64,000 bases of DNA from Leucobacter chromiisoli (lineage in GTDB: Bacteria > Actinomycetota > Actinomycetes > Actinomycetales > Microbacteriaceae): NCBI RefSeq assembly GCF_016522505.1, contig NZ_JAEHOH010000006.1, positions 239,004 to 303,003 of the forward strand, written 5' to 3'. Below the pieces are notes generated by a model. The model worked only from the letters and a program-made list of their open reading frames with translations. It searched no databases and was not told where the DNA came from. Shown one piece after another: positions 27,569-36,546 of the stretch. Numbering within the stretch: position 1 is the first letter of the stretch; each line of letters starts with the position of its first letter. A program made the position numbers and the translations under genes.

Positions 27569-29041
27569 GTGCCCAGCATGTTCCGCTCCCTGTCCGTCCG
27601 CGACTACCGCATCTGGTTCGCCGGAGCGCTCGTGTCCAACGTGGGAGCCTGGATGCAGGCGACGACGCAGAACTGGGTGGTGCTGACCGAGCTCACGGAC
27701 GGCGACGCGATCGCCGTCGGCGCGACGATGGCGCTGCAGTTCGGACCCCAGCTGCTGCTCGTCCCCTTCAGCGGCGCGGTGGCCGATCGCTTCGATCGAC
27801 GGCGCGTGCTCATGGTCACCCAGTCGCTGCTGGGGCTGCTCGCGCTGGGCCTCGGCCTGCTGCTGGTCAGCGGCGCCGCCGAGCTGTGGCACCTCTTCGG
27901 CTTCGCGCTCATGCTGGGGGTCGTGAACGCCTTCGACACGCCCTCGCGACAGGCGTTCGTGTCGAACCTGGTCGGCCCCGATCAGCTCTCGAACGCGGTC
28001 GCGCTGAACTCGGCGTCGTTCAACTCGGCGAGGCTCATCGGTCCCGCGGCGGCGGGGGTGCTCATCGCGGCGGTCGGCTCGGGGTGGGTGTTCATCATCA
28101 ACGCAGCCTCCTTCCTCGCGGTACTCGCGTCGCTCGCGGCGATCCGCACATCCCGGCCCGCGCGCGCAGAGGCCGCACCCGGGGAGTCGCAGCTGCGGCA
28201 GCTCGCGGCGGGGTTCCGGTACGTGCGCCGCAGACACGATCTCCTCGTGATCTTCGTCATGGTGTTCCTGCTCGGCGCGTTCGGCATGAACTTCCCGGTG
28301 ATGTCGTCGACGATGGCGGTCGAGTTCGGGCGGGGCGCGGGCGAGTACGGGGTGCTGTCGTCGATCCTCGCCATCGGATCCCTCACGGGCGCGCTCATGG
28401 TCGCCCGGAGGCCGGCGGCCCGCATGCGCGCCGTGATCCTCGCGGCCGGCGGGTTCGGGATCGCCTGCGCCGCCGCCGCCCTGATGCCCACCTTCTGGAG
28501 CTTCGCCGCCACTCTCGTGCTGCTGGGCTTCTGCACCGCGACCCTGCTCACCACGGCGAACGGCTTCGTCCAGACCACGACCGATCCGGCGGTCAGAGGT
28601 CGGGTGCTGTCGCTGTACCTCGCGATCCTCATGGGCGGCACGCCGGTGGGCGCCCCCGTGGTCGGCGCCGCCGCCGACGCCCTCGGGGCCCGGTGGACGC
28701 TCGTCGTCTCGGCCGTCGCGGGGTTCGCGGCGTGCATCATCGGCGTGTGGTGGCTGTTCGCCGAGCGCGGGCTGCGGTTCCACTTCTCGAGAGGGCGGGG
28801 CTTCGCGGTGACCCACGCGGGCAGGCCGGGGGTCGACGACGACCACTCCGCGCAGGAGGAGACGCTCACCGCCCCGCTGTCCGTGCTGAGGCGGGATCCG
28901 CACCTCTTCGCGCCCGTCGACTCGGCTCCGCAGGCGGTGCCCGCCGCCGAGTCGATGACGGGCTCGATCTCGGTGCAGCGCCCTGTCGACGAGGGTCGGG
29001 GCGGTCGCCGCCGGCGGCGGCGCGGCCGGCCGCGCCGGTGA
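27569..29041 (+). CDS. MFS transporter, EntS-type exporter
   Basis: A 490-residue major facilitator. Twelve membrane segments are expected in residues 10-405; the opening FRSLSVRDYRIWFAGALVSN, PFSGAVADRFDRRRVL and NAFDTPSRQAFVSNLVG are typical of the EntS/DHA3 group of drug or siderophore exporters. The last 75 residues are a hydrophilic tail ending in a strongly basic run (GRRRRRRGRPRR). GTG 27569 has AAGGAGG upstream, and TAGAGT at 27533-27538 is a -10 candidate. Substrate cannot be told. Confidence 0.85.
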   Translation: MPSMFRSLSVRDYRIWFAGALVSNVGAWMQATTQNWVVLTELTDGDAIAVGATMALQFGPQLLLVPFSGAVADRFDRRRVLMVTQSLLGLLALGLGLLLVSGAAELWHLFGFALMLGVVNAFDTPSRQAFVSNLVGPDQLSNAVALNSASFNSARLIGPAAAGVLIAAVGSGWVFIINAASFLAVLASLAAIRTSRPARAEAAPGESQLRQLAAGFRYVRRRHDLLVIFVMVFLLGAFGMNFPVMSSTMAVEFGRGAGEYGVLSSILAIGSLTGALMVARRPAARMRAVILAAGGFGIACAAAALMPTFWSFAATLVLLGFCTATLLTTANGFVQTTTDPAVRGRVLSLYLAILMGGTPVGAPVVGAAADALGARWTLVVSAVAGFAACIIGVWWLFAERGLRFHFSRGRGFAVTHAGRPGVDDDHSAQEETLTAPLSVLRRDPHLFAPVDSAPQAVPAAESMTGSISVQRPVDEGRGGRRRRRRGRPRR

Positions 29042-29076
29042 TCCGACCGCTTTTCGGCAAAGTCCTCCGCCGGGCG

Positions 29077-29082
29077 TAGGCT
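29077..29082 (+). promoter_or_regulatory. -10 hexamer TAGGCT upstream of aspA
   Basis: TAGGCT lies 60 nt before the aspA GTG and fits the TANNNT pattern repeated in this window. Confidence 0.45.
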
Positions 29083-29142
29083 GGGAGCGATCCCGCGGCG
29101 GGCAGGCCGCCGAAACGTTCGATCCAGGAGTGAAGAATAACC

Positions 29143-30621
29143 GTGAGTGATTTCCTGTCCGCTCAGACCCGCACCGAGACGGACTCGCTCGGAAGCGTCG
29201 AGATCCCGGCCGCGGCGTACTGGGGCGTGCACACCGCCAGGGCGCATGAGAACTTCCCGATCGCCCGCCGGCCGATCTCGGTGTACCCCGACTTCATCCG
29301 GGCCTTCGCGTGCGTGAAGCAGGCGGCCGCACGCGCCAACCTGGAGATCGGCGCGCTCGACGAGCAGCGGGCCACCCTGATCGACCGGGCGTGCGAGGAG
29401 GTGAAGACCGGCATGCTGCTCGATCAGTTCGTGGTCGGCGTGGTGCAGGGCGGCGCCGGAACCTCCAGCAACATGAACGTGAACGAGGTCATCACGAACC
29501 GCGCGCTCGAGCTGGCCGGGCGCCGGAAGGGCGACTACTCGTTCATCAACCCGAACGACCATACGAACCACAGCCAGTCGACGAACGACACGTACCCGAC
29601 GGCGATCAAGATCGCCCTCGCGTTCTCACTGCGCAGTCTGCTGGACGAGCTGGAACTGCTCGCGGACTCGTTCGCGGCGAAGGGCCGCGAGTTCTCGCAC
29701 ATCATCAAGGTGGGCCGCACGCAGCTGCAGGACGCCGTGCCGATGACGCTCGGCCAGGAGTTCAACGCCTTCGCGGTGACGCTGCGCGAGGACGTCGAGC
29801 GTCTCACCGAGGCCGTCACGCTGCTGCGCGAGGTGAACATGGGCGCCACCGCGATCGGCACCGGCATCAACGCGCCGAAGGGCTACAAGGAGGCCGTGAT
29901 CCGCCACCTGCGCGACATCACCGGCCTCGAGCTTGTCACGGCGGGCGACCTCGTGGAGTCGACGAGCGACACCGGCGTGTTCATCACCTTCTCGGGGGCG
30001 CTCAAGCGCAGCGCGCTGAAGCTGTCGAAGATCTCGAACGATCTGCGGCTGCTCTCCTCGGGCCCGCAGGCGGGACTCGGCGAGATCAACCTGCCCGCCC
30101 GCCAGGCCGGCTCATCGATCATGCCGGGCAAGGTGAACCCCGTGATCCCCGAGGCCGTCTCGCAGGTCGCCTACTCGGTGGCGGGCGCCGACGTGACGGT
30201 GTCGATGGCGGTCGAGGCGGGCCAGCTGCAGCTCAACGCCTTCGAGCCGATCATCGCGCACTCGCTGTTCCAGTCGATCACCTGGCTCGAGCGCGCCTGC
30301 CAGACGCTGCGCATCAACTGCGTCGACGGCATCACGGCGAACGAGGATCGCCTGGCCGAGACCGTGTCGCGCTCCGTGACGGTGATCACGGCGCTCGCCC
30401 CCGTGATCGGCTACGCGGAGGCCGCGAAGCTGGCGAAGGAGGCGCTCGCGACGAACGCGAAGGTGTCGGACATGGTCGTCTCCCGCGGGTTGCTCGACCA
30501 GGCGCAGCTCGACGAGATCCTGCAGCCGGCGAAGCTCGCCGGGCTCGCGCCCGAGACCGGGGCGATCGACACCATCCCCGGCGAGGAGCTCGACCAGACC
30601 GGTGTGAAGGGCGAGGCGTAG
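29143..30621 (+). CDS. aspA: Aspartate ammonia-lyase
   Basis: It deaminates L-aspartate reversibly to fumarate and ammonia. The 492-residue protein belongs to the fumarase/aspartase superfamily: the substrate loop signature GSSIMPGKVNP near residues 321-331, TSSNMNVNEV, the NDHTNHSQSTND block and VGRTQLQDAVPMTLGQEF. The last pattern and overall length favour AspA over class II fumarase, though the two are close. GTG 29143 follows AGGAG at some distance. Its last codons (Glu-Ala-stop) lie inside the first copy of an 82-bp repeat. Confidence 0.92.
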   Translation: MSDFLSAQTRTETDSLGSVEIPAAAYWGVHTARAHENFPIARRPISVYPDFIRAFACVKQAAARANLEIGALDEQRATLIDRACEEVKTGMLLDQFVVGVVQGGAGTSSNMNVNEVITNRALELAGRRKGDYSFINPNDHTNHSQSTNDTYPTAIKIALAFSLRSLLDELELLADSFAAKGREFSHIIKVGRTQLQDAVPMTLGQEFNAFAVTLREDVERLTEAVTLLREVNMGATAIGTGINAPKGYKEAVIRHLRDITGLELVTAGDLVESTSDTGVFITFSGALKRSALKLSKISNDLRLLSSGPQAGLGEINLPARQAGSSIMPGKVNPVIPEAVSQVAYSVAGADVTVSMAVEAGQLQLNAFEPIIAHSLFQSITWLERACQTLRINCVDGITANEDRLAETVSRSVTVITALAPVIGYAEAAKLAKEALATNAKVSDMVVSRGLLDQAQLDEILQPAKLAGLAPETGAIDTIPGEELDQTGVKGEA

Positions 30622-30824
30622 GCGGGGACGCGGAGCGTTTCCGCCCACGCCTCGCGCGGCTACTGCCGCGGCCCACGGAGCGGAGCGAGGGGTGGAGGCG
30701 TAGGCGGGGACGCGGAGCGTTTCCGCCCGCGCCTCGCGCGGCTACTGCCGCGGCCCACGGAGCGGAGCGAGGGGTGGAGGCGTAGGCGGGGACGCGGAGC
30801 GTTTCCGCCCACGCCTCGCGCGGC
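30613..30824. repeat. 82-bp tandem repeat, 2.6 copies, in the aspA/FAH convergent gap
   Basis: Units begin with GAGGCGTAG at 30613, 30695 and 30777, giving a period of exactly 82 bp; the third copy stops after 48 bp. The copies are almost identical (30669-type blocks differ only by a C/G change in CGCCCACGCC/CGCCCGCGCC). The first copy supplies the aspA stop codon. A diverged copy lies at 571-649. Each unit contains a short GCGGA/TCCGC hairpin. Function unknown. Confidence 0.9.
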
Positions 30825-30837
30825 GAAGAACGACCCG

Positions 30838-31704
30838 CTAGGCCTCGGTGCAGTGCGAGGTGAGCGCGCCGATGCCCTCGATCGTCACGGTGACCTCGGT
30901 GCCCGGCCGCAGGTAGAGCGGGGGCTTGCGCGAGCGGCCCGCACCGCCGGGGGAGCCGGTGGAGATGAGGGTGCCGGGCAGCAGGGTGAGCGACTGCGAG
31001 ATCGCGGAGATCAGCTGCGCGACGCTGCGGATCATGAACTCGGTCGTCGAATCCTGCACCCGCAGCCCGTCGACGTCGGTGGTGAGGTGCAGCGCCTGGG
31101 GATCCGGGATCTCGTCGGCGGTGACGACGACCGGGCCGACGGGGGTGAACCCGTCGAACGACTTGCAGCGGCACCACTGCGGCTCCTGGAACTGCAGGTT
31201 CCGAGCGGTGATGTCGTTGACGACCGTGTAGCCGAAGACGTGCTCGAGCGCCTCCTCGGGGGCGACGTTCTTGGCGGGCGTGCCGATGATGACGCCGAGC
31301 TCGCCCTCGTAGTCGACCTCCTCGCTCAGGCGGCGGGGGAGCGGCACCTCTCCGCCGTGCCCGTTCAGCGAGTTCGGGAAGAGCGAGAAGAGCACGGGCC
31401 CCGAGTCGTTGTCGAGGCTCAGCTCGCTCGCGTGCTCGTCGTAGTTGAGGCCGACGGCCAGCACGGTCGGCGGATTCAGCACGGCCGGAGCGTATGCGAA
31501 CCCGTCCAGCGCCGTGCCCGATCCCTCGGGAAGCGCCGCGGCGGCGTCGCGCACCCGCGCCAGGGCCTCGGGGCCGGCGGCGACGAGATCCTGCAGCGTG
31601 TCGAACGACTCGCCGAGGTCCCGCACGGATACGGCGCGGTCGCCCTCCACTGCGAAGAGTTCGGGATCGGAATCTGGGGTTCGGCTCAGGTGCGCAAATC
31701 TCAC
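30838..31704 (-). CDS. Fumarylacetoacetate hydrolase family protein
   Basis: A 288-residue FAH-fold enzyme. The C-terminal catalytic domain carries the metal ligands in VDYEGELGVIIG (two Glu) and YTVVNDITARNLQ (Asp), followed by KSFDGFTPVGPVVV and ISTGSPGGAG. The family includes 2-keto-diene isomerases/hydratases of aromatic breakdown, acylpyruvases and oxaloacetate decarboxylases; nothing nearby decides between them. The 75-residue N-terminal cap has the usual pattern. It is convergent with aspA and divergent from the FKBP gene. Confidence 0.88.
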   Translation of the reverse strand: MRFAHLSRTPDSDPELFAVEGDRAVSVRDLGESFDTLQDLVAAGPEALARVRDAAAALPEGSGTALDGFAYAPAVLNPPTVLAVGLNYDEHASELSLDNDSGPVLFSLFPNSLNGHGGEVPLPRRLSEEVDYEGELGVIIGTPAKNVAPEEALEHVFGYTVVNDITARNLQFQEPQWCRCKSFDGFTPVGPVVVTADEIPDPQALHLTTDVDGLRVQDSTTEFMIRSVAQLISAISQSLTLLPGTLISTGSPGGAGRSRKPPLYLRPGTEVTVTIEGIGALTSHCTEA

Positions 31705-31973
31705 TCCCCCAGGGTATCCGAACGCCCGAGGCGGGGCGGTGGGGTTTGCTCCCGGGTTTCGACGCGAAATTTAGAGGTCCGGCGCAAGCGGGCTCCCGGC
31801 TCCGGGTCGGCCCGGTGCTCGGCCGGCTGCTCCGTGGATCCGACCCGGGGCGCGGCCGGGCGGATCCGAACCGGGGCGGCCGGGTGCTCCGTGCGCCCGC
31901 CCGGGGCGCGGGCGGAGTTCCCTGTGAGCGAATTCGGAGGCGGGAAGCCGCGGGAACCCGTAAGAATGGAGGC

Positions 31974-32345
31974 ATGAGTGAATCACCGCTGACCAAGCCC
32001 GAGATCGAGTTCCCCGAGGGCCCCGCCCCCACCGAGCTGCAGATCGTCGACATCGTGGAGGGCGAGGGCAGCGAGGCGCTGGCCAGCTCCACCGTGGAGG
32101 TGCACTACCTCGGCGTCGAGTACGACACGGGCGAGGAGTTCGACTCCTCCTGGAGCCGAGGGGAGACCATCAACTTCCCGCTGCGCTCGCTGATCCAGGG
32201 CTGGCAGGTGGGCATCCCCGGCATGAAGCCCGGCGGCCGCCGCAAGCTCATCGTGCCCCCGGCGCAGGCCTACGGCAACGCCGGCTTCCACCCGCTCGCG
32301 GGCAAGACCCTCATCTTCGTGATCGACCTGGTCTCCGTCAGCTAG
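31974..32345 (+). CDS. FKBP-type peptidyl-prolyl isomerase
   Basis: A 123-residue cytoplasmic single-domain FKBP that speeds proline isomerisation in folding proteins. The fold is complete: VEVHYLGVEYDTGEEFDSSW, the loop INFPLRSLIQGWQVGIPGM, KPGGRRKLIVPPAQAYG, and the last strand TLIFVIDLVSV. No signal peptide is present. ATG 31974 has GGAGG just upstream. A strong intrinsic terminator follows. Confidence 0.93.
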   Translation: MSESPLTKPEIEFPEGPAPTELQIVDIVEGEGSEALASSTVEVHYLGVEYDTGEEFDSSWSRGETINFPLRSLIQGWQVGIPGMKPGGRRKLIVPPAQAYGNAGFHPLAGKTLIFVIDLVSVS

Positions 32346-32375
32346 CATCACCCGTCGCCCATCCCCGGGCATCGG

Positions 32376-32422
32376 CGCCTCGCGCCCGCACCGACCGCGT
32401 CCGGTGCGGGCGCGAGGCGTTT
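32376..32422 (+). terminator. Intrinsic terminator after the FKBP gene
   Basis: Perfect 17-bp arms (CGCCTCGCGCCCGCACC at 32376-32392, complement at 32403-32419) with a 10-nt loop and a short TTT run at 32420-32422. Confidence 0.88.
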
Positions 32423-32480
32423 CTCAGGTGATACCTTCTGTGTGTTACGCAAACGCCGGAGCGCACGAACGGAGACAGGC

Positions 32481-33917
32481 TTGGCTCAGCAATCAGAGGC
32501 GACGGGGCTGCGGGAGCGGGTCGACCGCTACTTCGAGATCACGGAGCGCGGCTCCTCCTTCGGGCGCGAGATCCGGGGCGGTCTGGTCACGTTCGTGACC
32601 ATGGCGTACATCGTGGTGCTCAATCCGATCATCCTCACGACCACCGAGGACGTCGCCGGCACCCAGCTCTCGTTCCCCGCCGTGAGCGCCGTGACGGCCC
32701 TGACCGCCGGAGTGATGACGATCCTCTTCGGCATCGTCGCCCGCATGCCGTTCTCCTTCGCGGCGGGTCTCGGCATCAACGCGTTCCTCGCCTTCTCCGT
32801 GGTCGGCCAGGTGACCTGGCCCGAGGCGATGGCCCTCGTCGTGATCAACGGCGCGCTCATCGTGCTGCTCGCCGCGACGGGCCTGCGCCGCATGATCTTC
32901 GACGCCGTGCCGGTCGAGCTGAAGATCGCCATCACGGTGGGCATCGGCCTCTTCATCGCCTTCATCGGGTTCGTGAACGCCGGGTTCGTCACCTCGACCG
33001 GCAATCCCTCCCCGCCCGTGGGGCTCGGCGTCGGCGGCTCGGTCGGCAGCGTGCCGACGCTCATCTTCGTGGTCACGCTCATCGTCACGGGAGTGCTCGT
33101 CTCGACCAAGGTCAGGGGCGGTCTGCTCATCGGCCTGGTCTCGGGCACCCTCATCGCCGTGATCGTCGAGGCCGTCTGGGGCATCGGCCTGGCCGGGGAG
33201 GACAACCCCGGGGGCTGGAGCCTCACCGTGCCCACGCTGAGCGGAGCGCCCTTCAGCGTGCCCGACCTGAGCCTCGTCGGCGCCGTCAGCTTCGACCTCG
33301 GCCGGGTGGGCGTCGTGACGGTCGTCATGCTGGTCTTCACCCTGCTGTTCACCAACTTCTTCGACGCGATGGGAACGTTCACGGGCCTGTCGCGGGAGGC
33401 GGGTCTCGCCGATGAGAAGGGCAACTTCCCGCGTCTGAAGTCGGCGCTCGTCGTGGAGGGCGTCGGCGCCGTCGCCGGCGGCCTCACCTCGTCGTCCTCG
33501 AACACGGTGTTCGTGGAGTCGGGCGCCGGCATCGGCGAGGGCGCGCGCACCGGCTTCGCCAACATCGTCACCGGGCTCGTGTTCCTCGCCGCGATGTTCC
33601 TCACGCCGCTCACCCAGATCGTCCCGACCGAGGTCGCGGCGGCCGCCCTCGTGATCGTGGGCGCCATGATGATGACCCAGATCAAGGCCATCGACTTCAC
33701 CGACTTCAAGGTGCTGCTGCCGGTGTTCCTCACGGTCACCGTGATGCCGATGACGTACTCCATCGCGAACGGCATCGGCGCGGGCTTCGTCTCGTGGGTG
33801 CTCGTGCACGCGCTCGGAGGCAAGGCGCGACAGGTGCACTGGCTGCTCTGGATCGTGGCGGCGGGCTTCGTCGTGTTCTTCGCCCGCGGGCCGATCGAGG
33901 CGCTGCTCGGCGTCTGA
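32481..33917 (+). CDS. NCS2 family purine permease, AzgA type
   Basis: A 478-residue proton symporter for hypoxanthine, adenine or guanine. The AzgA signature is clear: RGGLVTFVTMAYIVVLNP at the N-terminus, GLGINAFLAFSVV, LKIAITVGIGLFIAFIGF, the NFFDAMGTFTGLSREAGL segment and a substrate-site block SSSNTVFVESGAGIGEGARTG. About 13 membrane segments. I chose the TTG at 32481 with GGAG 6 nt upstream; a GTG at 32442 would add 13 residues including a rare TTA codon. No purine riboswitch fold is seen in the short leader. Confidence 0.9.
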   Translation: MAQQSEATGLRERVDRYFEITERGSSFGREIRGGLVTFVTMAYIVVLNPIILTTTEDVAGTQLSFPAVSAVTALTAGVMTILFGIVARMPFSFAAGLGINAFLAFSVVGQVTWPEAMALVVINGALIVLLAATGLRRMIFDAVPVELKIAITVGIGLFIAFIGFVNAGFVTSTGNPSPPVGLGVGGSVGSVPTLIFVVTLIVTGVLVSTKVRGGLLIGLVSGTLIAVIVEAVWGIGLAGEDNPGGWSLTVPTLSGAPFSVPDLSLVGAVSFDLGRVGVVTVVMLVFTLLFTNFFDAMGTFTGLSREAGLADEKGNFPRLKSALVVEGVGAVAGGLTSSSSNTVFVESGAGIGEGARTGFANIVTGLVFLAAMFLTPLTQIVPTEVAAAALVIVGAMMMTQIKAIDFTDFKVLLPVFLTVTVMPMTYSIANGIGAGFVSWVLVHALGGKARQVHWLLWIVAAGFVVFFARGPIEALLGV

Positions 33918-34007
33918 GCGGGCGGCGACCGCGCGGGTCCCGTCCACTTGCGCGGGCTGCGCGGGCGGGATCGCGGAACTCGCCGACCCCTCGGTCGATG
34001 CATCCAT

Positions 34008-34059
34008 TTGACAAGGGTGCCCCGCTCGTTCCACCATAGAAGCATAAGTCACCGGTGTC
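34008..34059 (+). promoter_or_regulatory. Candidate promoter and operator of the FGGY kinase operon
   Basis: TTGACA (34008-34013), an 18-nt spacer and CACCAT (34032-34037) make a weak promoter. A near-palindrome GTCACCGGTGTC with a central CG (34048-34059) lies just downstream, where LacI-family operators often sit. The regulator gene at 36547 could bind here; this is inference. Confidence 0.35.
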
Positions 34060-34102
34060 ATGCCGGGATTTCCGCCCCTGATTCTCCGGTGAGAGGAGCC
34101 CC

Positions 34103-34189
34103 GTGGACATTCCCGGGAAGCGAGCGCGGCAGGGCCGCCGCGCTCTGACCGCTCGAACGCCGTCGGTTCTGCGGCGGGTCCGCCCGTGA
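34103..34189 (+). CDS. Possible 28-residue leader peptide coupled to the FGGY kinase
   Basis: GTG 34103 is preceded by GAGAGGAG at a good distance and opens a 28-codon frame encoding a very basic peptide (starts MDIPGKRARQGRR). Its stop overlaps the kinase start (GTGA, 34186-34189). The kinase itself has no convincing ribosome binding site, so the small frame may deliver ribosomes by coupling. No homologue is recognised. Confidence 0.45.
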   Translation: MDIPGKRARQGRRALTARTPSVLRRVRP

Positions 34190-35565
34190 GCGGGCCGCTG
34201 TTCGCGGGGCTGGATCTCGGCAGCACGAGCATCAAGCTGCTGATCCTCGACGGTGAGGGCGTCGAGCTGCTCACCGAGCAGGTGGCTACGCCGTGGCGGC
34301 ACGGCCCGGGCGGCACCACCGAGCTCGACGCGGACGCGCTGACGGCGGCCATCGAGGATCTGCTCGGCGCGGCGGCCCGCCGGCTCGCAGAGGTCTGCGC
34401 GGAGGATCGCGCCGATGCCGATGCCGATGCTCGTATCGCCGGGCTCGCGATCGCGGGGATGGGGGAGACGGGCTTCCTCGTCGACGGATCCGGCGCGCCG
34501 GTCTCGCCCGGCTTCGCCTGGTTCGATCCGAGGGGCCGCGAGGAGGCGCTCGCCCTGCCCGCCGAGGTGCGCCGCGAGTTCGCGGGCCGCACGGGGCTGC
34601 CGCTCGGCGCCCAGGTGACCGTCGCGAAGCTCGCGCACCTCCGCGCCCGGGGGATGGACCTCGAGGGCAAGCGGTGGCTGAACCTCCCCGAGTTCGTCGC
34701 GATGACGCTCGGCGGCGACGTCGCCCTCGAGTACTCGCTCACCTCGCGGACGGGCCTGCTCGATCAGGACACGGGCGAGCCCTGGCCCGCCATGCTCGAG
34801 GCCCTCGGCGTCGGATCCTCCTTCCTGCCTCCGCTGCGCAGCGGCGGGGACTCGTGGGGGGCGGTCGGCGCGGACGTGCCACCGCCCTTCGCCGGAGCCC
34901 GCCTGGCGGTGGCCGGCCACGACCACCTGGTGGCCGCCGAGGCGGGCGGAGGCATCGACCCGGATCGCTACCACGTGTCCATGGGCACGGCGGAGGTGCT
35001 GCTCCGCGTCATCGACGGCCCGCTCGGCTACGAGGCCCGCACCCGCCTGGCGGAGCGCCTCATCAACGAGGTGCGCCACGTGGTGCCGGGCAAGCACGTG
35101 CTCGTCGCGGGCGTGAAGTCGGGGCTCGTGCTCCGTCGGGTGCTGCAGTCGGTCGGGATCTCGGATCGCGCGGGGCGGGATGCGCTCGACGCCGCGGTGA
35201 TGGAGCTGCCCTACGAGGGCGCGCTCGAGGACGACGGGATCGAGATCAGCGGCGCCCGTAACGACGACGGCGTCTTCCGCATGACGGTGCGCACCGACGG
35301 CGTGAGCCCGGCCGAGATATTCGGCGCGGCGCTGCGGCACAGCAACGACGAGATCGCGATCCTCATCGAGGCCATGGACCGGGAGATCCCGCCGGCGACC
35401 TCGTCGCTGCTGACCGGCGGCTGGGTGGGCATGCGGGCCGTGCAGCGGGCGCGCGGGCGCGTGCTGCCCGACATCGCCGTCTCCTCCCGAGGGCAGGACA
35501 CCGCCTACGGCGCCGCCCGCACCGCGATGCGCTCGACATCACCGGCTCACCCGCGAGCCGAGTAG
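34186..35565 (+). CDS. FGGY-family carbohydrate kinase
   Basis: A 459-residue ATP-dependent sugar kinase. The N-terminal phosphate-1 motif is FAGLDLGSTSIKLLILDG, the adenosine segment includes SLLTGGWVGM near residue 405, and a GHDHL motif near 245 provides the catalytic Asp region. FGGY enzymes phosphorylate gluconate, xylulose, ribulose, fuculose or similar; the particular substrate is not clear from sequence. It is followed 25 nt later by a LacD/YihT-like aldolase and then a LacI regulator, so the likely logic is uptake elsewhere, phosphorylation here, aldol cleavage next. Confidence 0.86.
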   Translation: MSGPLFAGLDLGSTSIKLLILDGEGVELLTEQVATPWRHGPGGTTELDADALTAAIEDLLGAAARRLAEVCAEDRADADADARIAGLAIAGMGETGFLVDGSGAPVSPGFAWFDPRGREEALALPAEVRREFAGRTGLPLGAQVTVAKLAHLRARGMDLEGKRWLNLPEFVAMTLGGDVALEYSLTSRTGLLDQDTGEPWPAMLEALGVGSSFLPPLRSGGDSWGAVGADVPPPFAGARLAVAGHDHLVAAEAGGGIDPDRYHVSMGTAEVLLRVIDGPLGYEARTRLAERLINEVRHVVPGKHVLVAGVKSGLVLRRVLQSVGISDRAGRDALDAAVMELPYEGALEDDGIEISGARNDDGVFRMTVRTDGVSPAEIFGAALRHSNDEIAILIEAMDREIPPATSSLLTGGWVGMRAVQRARGRVLPDIAVSSRGQDTAYGAARTAMRSTSPAHPRAE

Positions 35566-35590
35566 GAACCACGAAGGAAAGAAGAGGGCA

Positions 35591-36484
35591 ATGAACGATC
35601 TGACCACCATCGAACGCCGCGGCATGGCGGCGATCTCGACCCCGGACGGCCGCATGCTCATCGTCGCGGCCGACCAGCGCAACGGGATGAAGGCCGCCGT
35701 GAAGGACGCGCCGCAGGGCTCCGACGCGATCACCCGCGAGGAACTCGCCGAGGTGAAGGCGGACCTCGTCCGCGGCCTCGGCAACCACGCCCCCGCGATC
35801 CTGCTGGATCCCGAGGTCGCCCTGCCGGCGATCGTCGACGAGGGCGTCCTGGCGCGGGACACGGCGCTCGTAGTGGGTCTCGACGCCTCCGGCTTCGAGA
35901 CCGTGGACGGCCTGCGCTACACGCGATTCGTGCCGGGCGCGACGCCGCGGCGGGCGCGCGAGCTCGGCGCGGACGTCGCGAAGATGCTCTGGTACACGCG
36001 GCCCGACCGGCAGGACGCCGACTCCCGCGTCGCGCAGGACATCCGCGACCTCGTCGCCGAGTGCGAGGCGGAGGGGCTGCTGCTGATCGTCGAGCTGCTC
36101 ACCTACCAGCTGGAGGGCGAGAGCGACGAGGAGTACGCGGCGGCGTTCCCCCGCCTCGTCGCCGAGGGAGCCCGCCTCGCGGTCGAGTGCGGCGCGAAGG
36201 TGCTCAAGCTGCAGTACCCGGGATCGGCCGAGGCCTGCGACGCCGTCACCGACGCCGCCGCGGGGGTGCCCTGGGCCGTGCTCTCGGCCGGCGTGGATCA
36301 CGAGACGTTCGTGGGGCAGGTCGCCACGGCCGTCGCGCACGGCGCCGCCGGTGCGATGGCGGGCCGGTCGCTCTGGAAGGACAGCCTCTCGTACTCCGCG
36401 GACACGCGCCGCGAGCTGCTCGCCGAGCGGGCCCTGCCGCGCCTCCGCGAGCTCGCCGAGGCCGTCGCGGGGGAGCGGATCTGA
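35591..36484 (+). CDS. LacD/YihT-like class I aldolase
   Basis: A 297-residue TIM-barrel aldolase of the tagatose-1,6-bisphosphate/sulfofructose-phosphate aldolase group. The opening strand LIVAADQRNGMKAAV matches the group's AVDQR motif; a Schiff-base Lys is expected in AKVLKLQYPG; VPWAVLSAGVD and the late AGAMAGRSLW block hold the phosphate and substrate loops. It should cleave a phosphorylated ketose to a triose phosphate plus an aldehyde. The kinase upstream would supply its substrate. AAGGAAAG precedes ATG 35591. Confidence 0.84.
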   Translation: MNDLTTIERRGMAAISTPDGRMLIVAADQRNGMKAAVKDAPQGSDAITREELAEVKADLVRGLGNHAPAILLDPEVALPAIVDEGVLARDTALVVGLDASGFETVDGLRYTRFVPGATPRRARELGADVAKMLWYTRPDRQDADSRVAQDIRDLVAECEAEGLLLIVELLTYQLEGESDEEYAAAFPRLVAEGARLAVECGAKVLKLQYPGSAEACDAVTDAAAGVPWAVLSAGVDHETFVGQVATAVAHGAAGAMAGRSLWKDSLSYSADTRRELLAERALPRLRELAEAVAGERI

Positions 36485-36546
36485 CGGCGGGCCGAGGATA
36501 GTCTGGAGTCGATGCCCCGGAGCGGGGCCGGGAGGGGAGCTGGCGC

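Noticed and set aside
24425..28903. A 1492-codon open frame on the minus strand across five plus-strand genes
   Set aside because: Each covered gene (lactone oxidase, LemA, HtpX-like, MFS) is clearly real; the antisense frame is a composition artefact.
32420..32480. Purine riboswitch before the AzgA-type permease
   Set aside because: The leader is too short and lacks the three-way-junction pattern.
35591..36484. Assignment of the first sugar island to sulfoquinovose breakdown
   Set aside because: The aldolase resembles YihT, but the kinase is FGGY rather than PfkB and no sulfoquinovosidase, isomerase or sulfonate exporter is present; the family also includes tagatose-bisphosphate aldolases.
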